From NCBI GenBank assembly GCA_964036045.1, contig OZ038388.1, positions 37,806,947-37,870,946 on the forward strand: 64,000 nucleotides of DNA. The letters run 5' to 3'. The notes under the pieces are model-generated. The model was not told the origin of the DNA. It saw only the letters and a list, made by a program, of their open reading frames with translations, and searched no databases. Both the position numbers and the translations under genes were made by a program. The stretch comes from Eutreptiella sp. 'Long Island Sound 2002'. Taxonomy: Eukaryota; Euglenozoa; Euglenophyceae; Eutreptiales; Eutreptiaceae. This document shows positions 32,849-45,517 of this stretch, in pieces (within the stretch, counting starts at the first letter, position 1; every line of letters begins with the position of its first letter).

Positions 32849-35800
32849 TCAGGCACCCCTGGCTGCAATCGCCCGGGTGAGTGCTGCCAAGTCTGAAACG
32901 TGGATCTTGGTCTTGTGCTTGCGGATGTACTCCATGAAGGGAGTATTGACCCGCGGCACGAACGAGGAGACGGGTTCCCAGGTATCGTGGGACGGCCCAT
33001 AGCCTCGCCAACGAACCTTGAACTCCAGACCTCCGGGTGCCGAGGCCTTCGGACGCTGAGCCAGGATCTTCTCGACAGTATAGTCGTCCTGCTCAGCATA
33101 GTCATCATCCGAATCAGCCTCATGCGCGGCATAGCTCAGGGACACATGTTGGCCACGGAGGTCGGGTTCCCGCACACGGAGTTGACTCTCGTGGCGCTCC
33201 CGGAACTGTCCGTGACCCACCTTGATGCGGTATGTGGCCTCACCAATCCTGCGGACCACCTCTCCGGGTGTGAACCAGGTTTTGGTGCGGTGGGTGCCCA
33301 TGGGGCGGGGTCTGATCACCCACACCGGGTCTCCCACCCTGAACTTCTGCGCTGTCGAGCTCGGGGCGGACTTCTGACGCTCAGCATGCTCCTTCTCGAG
33401 CTGCTGGCGGATGTCCCGCGCCGTTTGCTCTTGCCGCGCAAAGAATTCCTTGGCATCCATGGCCATGCCATCACCAGACAAGGGAAGTCCCCTACCCAGG
33501 GGGTCCCTGCCGAGCAGAATCTGGTGAGGGGACAAACCGCCCGGAGTGGGGGTGTCATGATGGGCCTTCAGAGCAGGCCACATCTCCTCAAACCAGTTCC
33601 GACGTGGATTGGTGATGTGGATCTTGCGCAGCTTCTCGAACAGCTGCTGTCCAGCCACTTCAGCACGGCCGTTAGACCGGCTGAGATAGGCGACGCTCTT
33701 GGCATGACGTATCCCCATCAGGGAACACATAGCCTTGAACCAGCCACCAGTAAACTGGGGCCCTCGGTCACTGCAAATGGTGCGGGGGATGTCAAAGACG
33801 GTCAGCCAATGACGAATCATCATGACTGCCACTTCCTTGGCAACCAACCCCTTTTTGCGTGCCGGAACGGCTACAACGTAGCCGCTGTGGCGGTCCACAC
33901 AGAGAACCACACAGTCAAAGGTCTCCTTGCCAATGTGCACTTCGGGCATGGAGAAGACGTCCATGGCCACGCTCTCCATGGGCTGGTCAGGAACCGGGGT
34001 CCATTGGGGTTCCCCCTTGACGTTCCGGTTATCGGGATTGCAGGCCTGACAGACCGAGCAACCCTTCCTGACCTTCTTGATGGCGGTGTAGAGAACGATA
34101 TGGTCGATCTCGAACCGACGCTGCATGTCAAGAGCTTGCTTCTTGACCCCTGGGTGCAGCATGTGGTGGTGCCAAGCTTCACACAGCTCGAGCACCCGGG
34201 ACTCTGGTACTAGCAGCTTACCATTCCGGTAGAGCTTGCCATCTTCCTCAGTCAGCCCCTTTGGCCACTTCTGCCCGTCGTCAGGGTCGGTCACAGCCCT
34301 ATAATCGGCCGCAAAGGCCTCAGACTGGGCGTAATCGTCGGTCCAGTCGTCCTGGAGGCAAGACTCCGGGAAGAGGTGCTTGTCGGACTCAGCCCCCTCA
34401 GGGGCGAGTACTCTGACCGCTCTGCTCACCCTCGTTGCGAGGGGGGCATCCGCAGCCATGACGACGAAGCATTTTGCACCCTCCTCCTCCATCAGGCGCT
34501 CCATCTCAATGATCCTCTTGGCTTCAGCGGTCTCAGCCTCATCGCCATGGGCAGAGATATCCTGCATGCCCTTGCTGGCGGGATAGGCCCACCTACTGAG
34601 ACAGTCCGCCACGGTGTTACCCTTTCCAGGAATATACACAACCGTGAGGTCGAACTTGGCCAAGGTCTCATGCCATCTTGCCCGTCGGGAGGCGGGACCT
34701 GAGGGGGTGTCCACGTGCTCCTTGTGCCACGACTGCAGACTCTGATGGTCGGTGCAGACGGTGATGGGATGGAGGGCTATGTACCCAGCCCATTTCCTGA
34801 GAGCCATGACGATGGCATACGCCTCCTTTATACGGGGCGTCCACGTCCGTCTCTGGCCTTCCGCCAGGACTCGGCTCCAGAAGGCCACGGGCACGTGCCT
34901 CCCGTCGTCAAGCACTTGCTCCGACACAGCGCCAATGGCGTAGTCGGAAGCGTCGGTGCGCAGGACGAACCCTCGGTCGGGATCCACGAGGTGCAGACCC
35001 ACTGCGGATAGCAGCGCCTGCTTCATCCCCTCAAAGGCACGGTCGGACTCAGCTGTCCAGACCAGAGCCTTCTTGGACCCCTTCTTGGTCTCCTCTCGGT
35101 TGCCCTTGAGCATGGTCGTCATGGGGGCTGCATACTCGGCATACATCTTGATATACCCCGAGTAGTAGTTGCAGAACCCCAGATACGCCCGTAGCTCAGA
35201 GACCGTTTTGGGCTTTTCCCAGTGCTCAATCGCAGCCACCTTGCCAGGTATGGGCTTTCGCTGCCCGTTCCCGACCACGTGGCCAGCGAAGACCACCTCG
35301 CTTACCGCAATGGTGGCCTTGTCACTGCTGCCCGTGAGTTTGTGCCGAACCAGAAGGTCCAGCACTCGAGTGACGTCCCTCTCGTGTGCCTCCAGCAGCT
35401 CCTCGTAGCTCATACTGGGGTCCCCGGACGCGATGATCACGTCGTCCACGAAGGGGTCCGCACAGTCACGCACCGGCTCAAGCAGGTTCTCCAGCATCCG
35501 CTGAAAGGCTGCATTGCCGTTGGTAACGCCCATGGGCATCACCTTCCACTGGAGAGGTCCAAGTGGAGTGCTCATGGCTGTGCAGGCACGGGACTCCTCG
35601 GCGAGAGGCATCTGATGATAACCATGTTTCAGGTCAATCACCGTGAAGATCCTCCGCCGGTGTTGTTTTTGCAGCATGTCCTCAATGAGGGGCAGCGTAT
35701 AGCTGTCGTGCTGCGTTTGGGCGTTCAGGCCGCGGTAGTCAACCACGAGCCGCCACTCACCGGCAACCTTCTTGGGGACGACGAAGCAGGGAGAGGCCCA

Positions 35801-37831
35801 CTCGGAGTGGCACGGCTCAAGCCAGCCTCTCTGGATGAAGTCACGGAGGATCTTCTCCATGGCCTCTTTCCTCTCGCCCCTCAGGGCAAACTCCCGGTGC
35901 CGATACACACGGGGGTCCTGCTTCAGTCGTATCTTGGCCTCGCCATACGGTCCACGCAACGGTGGGGGAAACACAGGCTTACCGCTGAAGAAGGTGTCAC
36001 CATACTTCTGCTTCAGCCTGGCCCTCAATGCCTGGATCTTGGGGCAGTCATCGGACTCCGCCTTGGCTTTTCCGGGCACTTGAACCACGGAGCTTACTTG
36101 AGGGGTAGCTACTCCGCTCGCTTTCGGCTCAGGTGGTCTTCCCAGGTGGCCCAAAGGGCCATCTCTGGTCTTGCCTCGGAATAGATCGCCGTAGGTGGGT
36201 GGGTTACCCCCGATTGGCTCGTCCTGGCTGGACAGGTGGTCCAGTACCCTCCTTACGAAGGTATCTCCATCATAGGAACCAGAGACGATCGAGTCCACTT
36301 CCCACCAGGCTTTGTCCTGGCCCTTGCCCTCACGCTGGTTTCCCCAGTCGTGAAAGGGCTGATCCATATACCCCTGAACCAGATCCCACTCCTCTTCAGT
36401 GAGGGGGTCTTCCGATTCCGATTCTTCGATGTCAACAGGGGGAACCGCAAAGCATTGCCTCCAAGGCTCCGCTATGATGCGGTTGACACACACGAAGTCC
36501 GTGGTGTCGGCCTGATCAAGGCCCCCATCCACATAGTGGAATTCCGTTGGCCATCTCTGGGGTGGCATGGGCTGTCCCTTAGCGTCCTGATAGACACTCT
36601 CTCCAGCCGGTAGGACGACCTTGTTCAAGGTCATGTTGGTCAATCAGGCTACCCAATGTCGGGTACTTTCCTCCTCGGTGCATCCCATAGGAACAACCAG
36701 CACTGCCTTGGAGCGGTCCTTGCGAATCTTCGCTATCGCTCTTGGAATGTCCCAACGGGGGCAATGGATCCACATCAATCCCTGATGCGGACCCCAGTGC
36801 TTCTTCCACGCGGAGTCCTGTGCGCTCCAGTACTTCTCACACACCCGAAGATGGGCGGAGGTTCCTGAAGAGAACGCATCCAGGGCCAGATCCGAAGCTC
36901 CCAAGTCCGCGACAACTCGGCTCGCCACTTCCGGCCTTACGCCGTACTCCTGGTTTGCAGGACCAGTTGGCTCAGTGTCCAGCGCGGCCACTTTGAGCTG
37001 ATTGCGTTCGGGGTGGATCCATTGGCATTCCACATGGTGCTCAGGTGACGAAAGCCACGAGAGCTGGTCGTCCTGGTACAGGGTCATGGAGGCCTGGGCC
37101 GGGAGAACGCCGGAGTCCGTCTCCATCATGAAGTTGTACCCAACGATCATGTCCCAGTCCATCTCGGCCTCGTAGAAGCGACCGTGCAGGAGGATTTCCT
37201 TGCCGAGGTCTGGGCGTCTCAGCTCACGATGGTTCACGAACTGCAGCCCGATGGCCGCTTCCTTCGTGCCTCCCACCATGTACTGGCCGTTCGCCACCTT
37301 CAGCCTGACAGGCTTCCGACTGTCGGTCAGACACTCTGGTGGAAGTAGGCCAGCCTTGACCAAGCTGACTTGAGCTCCCGTGTCGACCAACACGTCGAAA
37401 ACCTTTTCCACTCCCCCGCATAGGGCACAGACCTTAAGATGCAACTGCCGCTCGCGGCCGACACGGCGCACGGCGTGCAAACTCAGGATCTCTGGCCGTT
37501 CCAGAAGCTCCACAAGCGACTGGTGCAGGTCGTGGACAATCAGCTCAGGCTGCCCATCTGCAGCATCCAGCTGCGGTCCGGGTGATCCTCCGATACTCTC
37601 GGATAGATCCTGTAGTACATCAAACACATTCTTGGTCGCGAAGGACGGACGGGTGCAAGGGTTCGTGCCTTCACTTGCCCTCACCCCGCCTCCGCGACTG
37701 GGCGCCGGACCGGGCCTTCCGCCCGCGGCAGTCCCCTTGTGCTTATCGACTCCCGACTGGGATGGTTCGGTGCTTCCCACGTCACCATCCTGCGACCGCC
37801 CTAGCTGGGGCCCTTGGCTGCAGGGGCTCCG
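32849..37831 (-). pseudogene. pol: Element D pol (one nonsense codon)
   Basis: It shares the domain order of E pol: retropepsin with VDTGAQVSLV, methyltransferase-like domain with HCPR, reverse transcriptase with FVDD, RNase H, D,D35E integrase and C-terminal chromodomain. The only break in the frame is a TGA at 36644-36646 inside the methyltransferase-like domain, where E has serine. The frame then runs unbroken for 1264 codons to 32849. The frame is intact at both sites where E pol is broken. The frame joins gag through the TAG at 37832-37834. Confidence 0.93.
36524..36940 (-). other. Degenerate methyltransferase-like domain in element D Pol
   Basis: It is almost identical to the E domain, with WIHCPRWDIPRA in place of the NPPF region and the C-terminal RWPTEFHYVDGG block. 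It is interrupted by the TGA at 36644-36646. The loss of NPPF is shared with E and so predates both insertions. Confidence 0.58.
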
Positions 37832-40800
37832 CTAGGGGGCGTCGGTTGTGGAAGAGGGGGTGTTCTCCTCGGCCTCAACGTCGTTGACGCCCTTCTTCCT
37901 CCTCTCACTACGAGTAGGCTTCTTGTCCTTGTCCTTGTTCTGGTTGTTCTGGTTGTTCTCCTTGTTCTTGTTGTCCGACCTGGGGACCCAGTTCCTCTTG
38001 ATCTCCTGGATCTCCTTGGCCAACTCGGTCCCCTGCGACACCAGCTTGGAGAGCTCGTCCCTGTCCACCTCCACCTTGGCTTCCCAGATACCCGCGGGCG
38101 CACGCTTCTTCGACCCGTGCGCCTTCTTGTAAGCCTCCGTGTCGGCCTTGTGGACGGGGCATGTTCGGTGGTCATGGTTGAAGCCTCGCTTCCTCCCATA
38201 ACACACGAAACAGCCCTGAGGGTGAGCTCGTATGAACTCCCCAAAGGACAGCGGAGGGTCGCCAATGCGGCGAGGGTCCCTCTTCTCCTGCTTCCTCCAA
38301 CCCTGCTGCAGGGGCTTCCAGTTTCCCGGTTTGCTCCCCGAGCCCAGGTTCTTGGCCACGAAGGCACAAACGGCCACTTCGGCGGGCTCATCGTCGTCGT
38401 CATCGTCGACGAGAGTCTCATCGCCGCCGGCTCCCGCTGGGTCCATGGCAGCTTCCCCGCCAGGTCCCTCGCCAACGTAGTTGACGTCGCGGTCGCCGGG
38501 CCTCAACCCGCGGGTGTGGTGGAGGTTTCGGTACTCCTTGAGTACTTCCTCGCCAACCCACTCCAGGATCTCGTCGCAGCTCATCCGCGCCGGGATGGCC
38601 TGCAGACGGATGGTCTGGCCGCTCAACTCACACTCGTCAAGGCGCCACATCGCGGTCTTCTCGCGATCGCCCGAGACGGTCATGGGGAGAGCGTTCCGCA
38701 GGGAGTGCCGTTTGACATCCCGGGCCACGTTCTTCTTCGCCCAAGCCACCACGTTCGCATGATACTCTTTGGGGAGCATCATCTTGACCGTGTGGTTGGA
38801 CTTGGCCCTCTTGGATTCCTCCTTGGTGACCCTCTTGATCCATGCTTCCGGCAGCATGGAGAGCAGGCGAGCCTGCTCGTCACCCTCGTTCCAATCCTCC
38901 ACGTTGCGGCGGAAGAGGGTGTATTTCCCTCGGAAGTCACGCCAGTCCCGTAGGCGGAACTCCCGTCCATCATGCTCAAGCTTGATGGACTTCCAGCGCT
39001 TGGCAGCCACCTGCGGAGCGTCCACCCGCTCTTGCTCGTTGAGCCACTTCTTGGCTTCCTTGAGGGTCTTGATTTTCCCCTCCTTGGTCGCCATGAAGTA
39101 TGGCTCGCCGAGCACTTCCGGCAGGCGGTACCTGAACCGTTTGAAGACATATCTCTCCGCATCCGCGGGAGGCAGGTCTTCAGTGACGGTCAGCCCCCAA
39201 TCGTCCAGCTTCTCCAAGAAGCGGTCGAGGTTGAGGGGGTTGCCGTCGTACATGGGGGGCTTGATGTCCTTCAAGTCTTCCCACACGGCGGCGTCCGCGG
39301 CCTTAGAGACCATGAACGCCGGCCGCGAGGTCGACCGAGGTTCCCATCGGCCTCACCCACGGACTCCCACGGCCGCCACGTCCATCTCCTCCATGGAATC
39401 CCTGTGGCTACGCCGCGGTTCCTCCACGTACGCTGAACCAAAATGTTCACGCCGTACCGCTTCCATGTACGCATCCTCATCACGGCGCCGGCGGCTGAGT
39501 TCAGCGGCCTCCCGTCGTACACCGCGCGGCGGGCTGATGTTGAACTCCTCCAGGTCCAGATCCAGGTCTTCACCTTCACCGACATCCCATTCCACGTCTC
39601 CTCTGGGGACCTCGTCCCTGAGTCCACCATAACGTCCACCAGCCATTGGGATTGGCTCCAGGGCTGGTGCGGGGTGCCAGGGGCGTACCGGTGTCCGCGG
39701 TGGAGCACGGCGGTTGCGGTACTCCGCGCTGAGCCACTCATCACGCCAATCCTCACTGCCACTGCCGGGCGGCACGCGCTTGTTGCGGCGGCCCGCGCTG
39801 TGGTGAGAGGGGGCGGTGAGAGAGGGGGCACTGGCGCTGGGGCGACTCCTGGGGGCTCCGCCGGGGGCGTGGGGTCTGCCTGGACCTGGTCCGGGTCCCC
39901 AGCCGTCGTCCGACGAGCCCGACTCCAGGGGTGGGTGGTCGCTGCCGACGCTCCCACGGGCTTCCAGCGCGTCCAGCCTCTGCTGCAGGCCGCTGACGAC
40001 GTTGGTCAGCGACTTGGTCTCGGCCCTGGCGATGTCCAGCTCCTTCTGCGCGCGCGCGGCGACCCTGGAGATGCGAGCCATCTCGCCCTTGCCCGTGTCT
40101 ACCTCCAGTTCGAGCAACTGGACTCTCCTGCGGAGGTAGACAATCCACCGCCAGGTGGTGTCCGGGTCGCCGTTTACTGGTGGGTCGTCGGGGTCCCCAG
40201 GGGGTCCTCCAGGAGGGCCTCCGCCGGGTCCGCCCGGTCCAGGGGGTCCTCCCCCGCCCGGTGGTCCGCCTCCGGGGGGTCCACTCGGTGGGCGTCCTCC
40301 AGGGGGTCCTGATGGTCCTCCGCCAGGGGGTCCCGGTGGGTCTCCGCCGGGTCGCCTCGGTGGGTCCGAGGATGGGCGCTTCCTCGTGATGACGAAGTCC
40401 ATGTCGTCATCCTCGTCCATGTCGCCCCACCTGGGCGTCTCGGTCACGGAAGACTCCGAGCTCCGGTAGGGAGGAGGGAGATCCTCATCTCACCTTCCGG
40501 TTCCATGGGGACGTCTCCGCCTCCTCCGCCCGTCCAAGCCACCACTTGGCGATGTCGACGGCCTCGTTCATCCCCGTCACTGGCGGTGAAGAAGGGGTCA
40601 CTGTCGTGGGGGTGTCCAGCCGTTGGCCTCCGCGTCCTCTCGGGGGTCTTCCCCTTGCCCTTCCTCCGTCGATGGGCGGTGGTGCCACTGCTCCCACTGC
40701 TGCCCGTGTCCGCCTCATCCAGCGTCATCCTGGAGGAGGCGTCCCCTTCGAAAAGCTTTCGAAGGGTCTCCACTCGTGATCCTCCCGGGGGAGTCTCGCG

Positions 40801-42141
40801 GCGGAGTTTGGCCTCTGCCTCCTCCATTGCGGCGGCGGTGGCTGCGGCAGCTCGCGCTTCGGCTTCCTCCCGAGCACGAGCCGCCTCGGCTTCCCGGGCC
40901 TGCTGCAGCCGCGCCTTCTGCGCTTCCAACGCTGCCAGCTCCGCCTCCGTCTTGGCCTTCTCCTCAGCGACCTTCCGTCGCGCGGCCTCGATGGCTTCCT
41001 TCTTGGCGGCGTCCTCCTGGGCCTTAGCCGTTGCTTCGGCGTGGGCCCTTTCCTCCGCCTCCTTCTTTGCCCTCCCTTGGGCAAGCGCCTCTTCCAGCGC
41101 CTTCACCTCGGCCTCCTTGCAGGCAATGGCCTCCTGCGTCCGGCGGGCTTCCTTGTCGGTTGCCCTGATCCGAGCAGCCACTGCCTCATGGGCGGCCGCA
41201 GCCGTGAGACCGGCCGCGATGGCTGCCACTTTCGAGGCGTGGTAGTCCATGCCTCTGCCCCACTCGGTGGCCTCCTCATGGGCGATGCCGACGGCGCCCT
41301 CCACGGCAGCGTTCCGCTGCGTGGCCCGTTGCCGGGCAACCCGAAGGTTGCAGGGCACCCTACAGACGCGCTCACAGGCGCGCGCCACGTCCCTTTGGGC
41401 GGGAGCGGCGCTGCTGCTGGAGCTGGCCTGGTCGGCCGGCATCCTCCCGCGGTGGGCCGACTCCACGTCGCTGCTGGGGCCTGCTAGGGCCTGCTGGGGC
41501 CTCAGAAGCAGCCGACGGGGCTTGGCCTGGGTCTGCTTGGCGACTTCCATGAAGTCACCAAGGGTGGCGTGGCCGGGGTGATGACCACCATTGGCCCGTT
41601 GGGGACTGGGGGCTGGGGTTCCGCCCTTGGCGCCTTGGGCGGCTTCGGCGGCCAGGGACTCCTGGTACTCCCGCCACTTCCGCTCCCGCTTCCTGTCCCC
41701 GGCGGACCGCCTCTTCTTCCCCGGAGACGCGCTGCTGCTGCCCTGCAGCCTGCGCTCGCTCCCCGGTTCCGGGAAGCTCTTCTCGATCATGTCCCACAGG
41801 GAGACATTGATCGAGGCCCCCGACGGGTACTCGTTGGGGGTCTCGTCCTCCTCGATCCCGTCGGGGCGCAGCCCTTCGCCGGGCCTGTCCGGCCGGGTCC
41901 ACGTCCTCCAGCGCTTGCGGCGGAAGCGCCACTCGTAGCCTTCCGCCCGCAGCCACTCCTCCACTGCCCGCAGGCGGTCCTCCCCCATGTCCTCGCGGAG
42001 CTCGAAGCTCCCGGGCATGCCGCCTTCACACTGGGGGTGGCTGTGGCGGTAGTGCTGGTCCCAAACCAACCCACGCAGCAGGCGTGCCGCATGGGGGTGG
42101 GGCCGCGGCCACAACCTACCCGCTTCCTGCCAGTTTACCAT
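37832..42141 (-). pseudogene. gag: Element D gag (one frameshift, one nonsense codon)
   Basis: It is the homologue of E gag with the same start context (ATG at 42141) and regions: coiled coil, Pro/Gly-rich run, capsid-like domain, CX2CX8HX4C finger, Lys/Asn-rich tail and terminal TAG at 37832-37834. One T is missing near 40490 relative to E, changing the frame after the coiled-coil half. A TGA at 39353-39355 stands where E has an arginine codon (CGA to TGA, a typical C-to-T change). N-terminal residues around 60-90 differ clearly from E, so this region evolves fast. Confidence 0.9.
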
Positions 42142-42545
42142 GGCAGCGGGGGCGTAGTTGGTCTTGAGGTCCTTGGTGTGCACTCGTACAACTCAACGAA
42201 CTGGTGGTGGTTGTTGAGGCGGGTGCTGCAGCACTGGACTGGGCGTGCGGCTGGTGCTGGTCAGCCGGTGGTTGTGGAAGTGGTTGACGCGGCCTTGCTG
42301 GTCGGCCGATGGGTCTGGTCTGTCCACTTCCTTCACGGTCGCGGCGCGGTCAGGGCGATGCTCTGGACGGCGCTGCTGGCTCCGTGACGAACTCGGCGCT
42401 GTCGCTGGGTGGCGCTGCGAGCCGCTGCGCTGCGCTGCGAGCCGCTGCGCTGCGCTGCGAGCTGCGAGCTGCGCCGCGCTGCTCGGGGTTGGTGGCCCCG
42501 AGTGGCACGCGAGGGTTGGGTAACCCCGCGGCGGTGAAACGCTTT
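42142..42545 (-). other. Element D 5' leader
   Basis: This is about 400 bp between LTR and gag. The 30 bases next to the LTR are the same as in element E and lack a tRNA-like primer-binding site. The GC-rich gctgcg array is shorter here, and one segment present in E near 25620-25655 is missing. Confidence 0.6.
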
Positions 42546-45513
42546 TGACGCGTTCCCGTGGGGGGCCGGCCACGGGACGCTGCGGGACACGCGCAAGTTA
42601 GCAGGCAGGCAACGCACTACGCTCACAGGGGCATCAATGCGCTCATGTCATGTGACAAAGCGTTTCAGGATCCTTGCCACTCTGCAACAAGGGAACGAAA
42701 GTATGTACAGCAACACATCAGGACATGTACACATGGGGTTAAGACTGGACTGGGGTAAGGGCATCACAGGACAATAGACACTCTATCCTAACTTGTATCC
42801 CAATCCCAGGTCCGACCCTCTCAGTGGCTGGTGGGGGCGGGGGCTCAAACACAACCCATGCCCTGCTCAGTCCGGACCCTGAAACCCTGCCAATGGGGGA
42901 GGTGTCCCGCCCAGCCACAGGCGAGTTCCTGGGAACCAAGGTGCTCCAAGGCCAACCGACAGTGGCTCCCTATGCTGCCTTAACAGCAGGTCCCAACTCC
43001 CCTCTGAGCCAGAGATATGGCCCCGCCAATATCACCGAGGAGTTGGTAGCTGAAAATGGGCTGTCTCAGCCCAAACTGAAATTAACTCAAAAATCCCCAA
43101 AATTGACCCCTCGTTCGGACCCGCCAGGGGTAGGGACGAGGCAACTGACCCTATGCCCTTCGAGTACGAACTCCCTGGAGCCCTCACCCAACCTTGTTTC
43201 CTATTGAGGTCCCGGCATCAGGGCAACACGGATGAGTCAAGTGGGGTCATGATGCCAAAATCACCGAAATTGGCGTCATTCCCACGCGTGGCTCGCTCGG
43301 CCAAGGTAAGGCCATTGGCTCACAGGATAGGAGGCAGGACCTAGGACTTATATCTGAGTGTACAACTTGAATTTAGGTCCAGTCTCCCTATGGGCTTAGA
43401 GAAATGGGGCCGCCAATTGACCACACGGAAGGGGGAAATTGGGGTCCCAAAATGGGGAAATTTTGGCTGCTCGAAATGAACCAAAATTCGGTGTGCTCCC
43501 AATAGTATATCTCCACGCCGGCTTGGAGATCAGATCCGCCATTCCATACGCGATCCACCGGGAGTCCAATGCAGACTCCCATGCCCTTGACTCCCAAAGA
43601 TCTCCATGCTAAATGGCGTGGTGACGATCCCAATTGGGTCCACAAATGCCAAAATTGCAAACTTGCCCACACTCACTTTGGGCTAGCGCCTTAACGAAGG
43701 TGGCTCCGCTTCGCCCACGTGGTGTGTGGACCATGGGGACCATTACCCATAACACCCATGTCATATATGGTCCATTGGTCCATGCGTCCGGCGTGCACGA
43801 GGGTTAGAACATAGTGCACGGCGGGCAGCAAAAGTGGAAAATTGCTCAAAATGGCCAAAAATGCGCACACTCATGGTTGGGGCAAATGAGGCACATGCCC
43901 GACTTGGACCGGAGTGTGCCATAGGATTGGTATCAAGTCATATGTGTCCAACATATCTTTTGGGCGTTAGCCAACCCCTCCGGTTTTGGGAATGGCAGGG
44001 TCGCCAAGTGAGCCCATGATTTGGGTTAGTCCCAAATCGCCAACATGGCGGCCACGGTATGCCAAGCCTAAGAGGAGTTATTCGCCGGGTCAAAGATATG
44101 TTGGGCACTGAAGTATGTACCCTCATAACATACTTGGGTCATGATGTCAATTGAGCGCAACGTTGAGATACACGGTCGCCACTTGACATCATGACGAGCC
44201 AGAAACGGCAAAATTGGCACAAAGACACACAATAGTGCATTGAAAGGTGCACAATTATATTATAATATCTTCGGCTTGGATCGTGCAATCAACTAATCCT
44301 TCTAAACATAATGACCTGACACCAATGACCTTCGATCCCACATATGTGCTCCACTTGGGGCGCCTTGAAAGGTTACGAGCGCTACTTCCCAAGTGGGCAC
44401 ATGAAAATGTGGAAAATTGCAAAATACACACCTTGCTCCCAACGCATCGCTTCGGGATCACCACACAAGCTTCCCTTCACGAAGGTTAGGCTTGTAATTG
44501 ATCGTAGAGAGTATGGAGAAGGGGCTTGCACAATATGAGGTCCATTGGCGGCCTTGGCTTGGAGCGATGGACCCGCCAAATGGGCACGCAACACAACACA
44601 AGGCACATACTCCATATTGCCCAAAAAGGTAGCTCCCACCACGATATGTCATGCCCCTCCAAGGGCATAACTTTGTGTCAATCGCTCATAGGAACTCAAG
44701 AAGAGTTCCTATGCAACACCAACACTTGCGCGCTACACTCGAAAGTTATCCTAACGCACGCAATGTCATGGCCAAAGAGTTATAACGCAAACTCTACCCT
44801 CTTGACCATGATCCATTACACTAGCGCGCACGTGTGGAAACGCAAGGCATATAAAGCTTCCTAAATTACGTCGGGAGTATTGTAAATACCTCCCACGTTT
44901 CCTTATTGTCATTCCTCGCAAGCGGCACGAGATATGACCCTTACAAGTGGCCTCACGAATCAACTTTGTTTTGCCCATATCTCTGAGTCAAATGGAGGGC
45001 AAGATAAAAGGAAAGTTGATTCGTGCATAGGGAAGCACGTAGGTCCACTCGAAAGAGGTCAAATCAAGTGCGGGGATGTCGAAGTCGAAAATCCGATTTC
45101 GACATCCTGAAAAATTCGGATTAAGGTTGCGAGTGTAAGATGTGAAAATTGCGGAAGCGTCCTTGCAGTTCCTGAAGGCTTTGGAGCCTTCGTGACGGAT
45201 TGCGTTAAAATTTCCATTATAAACAGTTAAACTGGCGGTTACGGTAAAGTCGCGATCCAACCGCCAACAGTCAAAACAGTGAATATCAGTACGGAAGCGT
45301 AAAACTTGACGGAAACAATATGAAAATAAAACCCTGTTGATTCCTGATGTTCTGATATACAAATCTCCGCTGGCGGTGCATCGGTTGCCGATGCGGGGCT
45401 TTACGGCACGGATCGGAGCGTCAACGGGCGTCTTTCCTTCCGTACATGGGGTTAGTGGACCGGAGACCGGTTGTATGCCGTAACCTAGCCATAGGGTTCT
45501 GGGTACCGCTTCA
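42546..45513 (-). repeat. Element D 5' LTR (2968 bp)
   Basis: It is the full partner of the split left LTR. It ends CGCTTCA at 45513 and is followed by GAAC, the TSD, then element B's integrase-side coding sequence. It contains the family's minus-strand open frame (44988-45480 part, which runs by chance into B sequence to 45719). Confidence 0.95.
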
Positions 45514-45517
45514 GAAC

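Larger units (their letters stand above)
11156..45513 (-). mobile_element. Element D: long-LTR chromovirus inserted in element B pol
   Basis: On the plus strand it begins TGACGCG and ends CGCTTCA. The 4-bp TSD GAAC is at 11152-11155 and 45514-45517. Removing the insert and one TSD restores B's reading frame, which proves the boundaries. Coding is on the minus strand: 5' LTR 42546-45513, gag, TAG, pol, polypurine tract, then the 3' LTR, which is itself split by element E (11156-11659 and 28893-31355). Without E it is about 17.1 kb. Its gag and pol carry a frameshift and two TGA codons, so it is dead as found. Confidence 0.95.
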
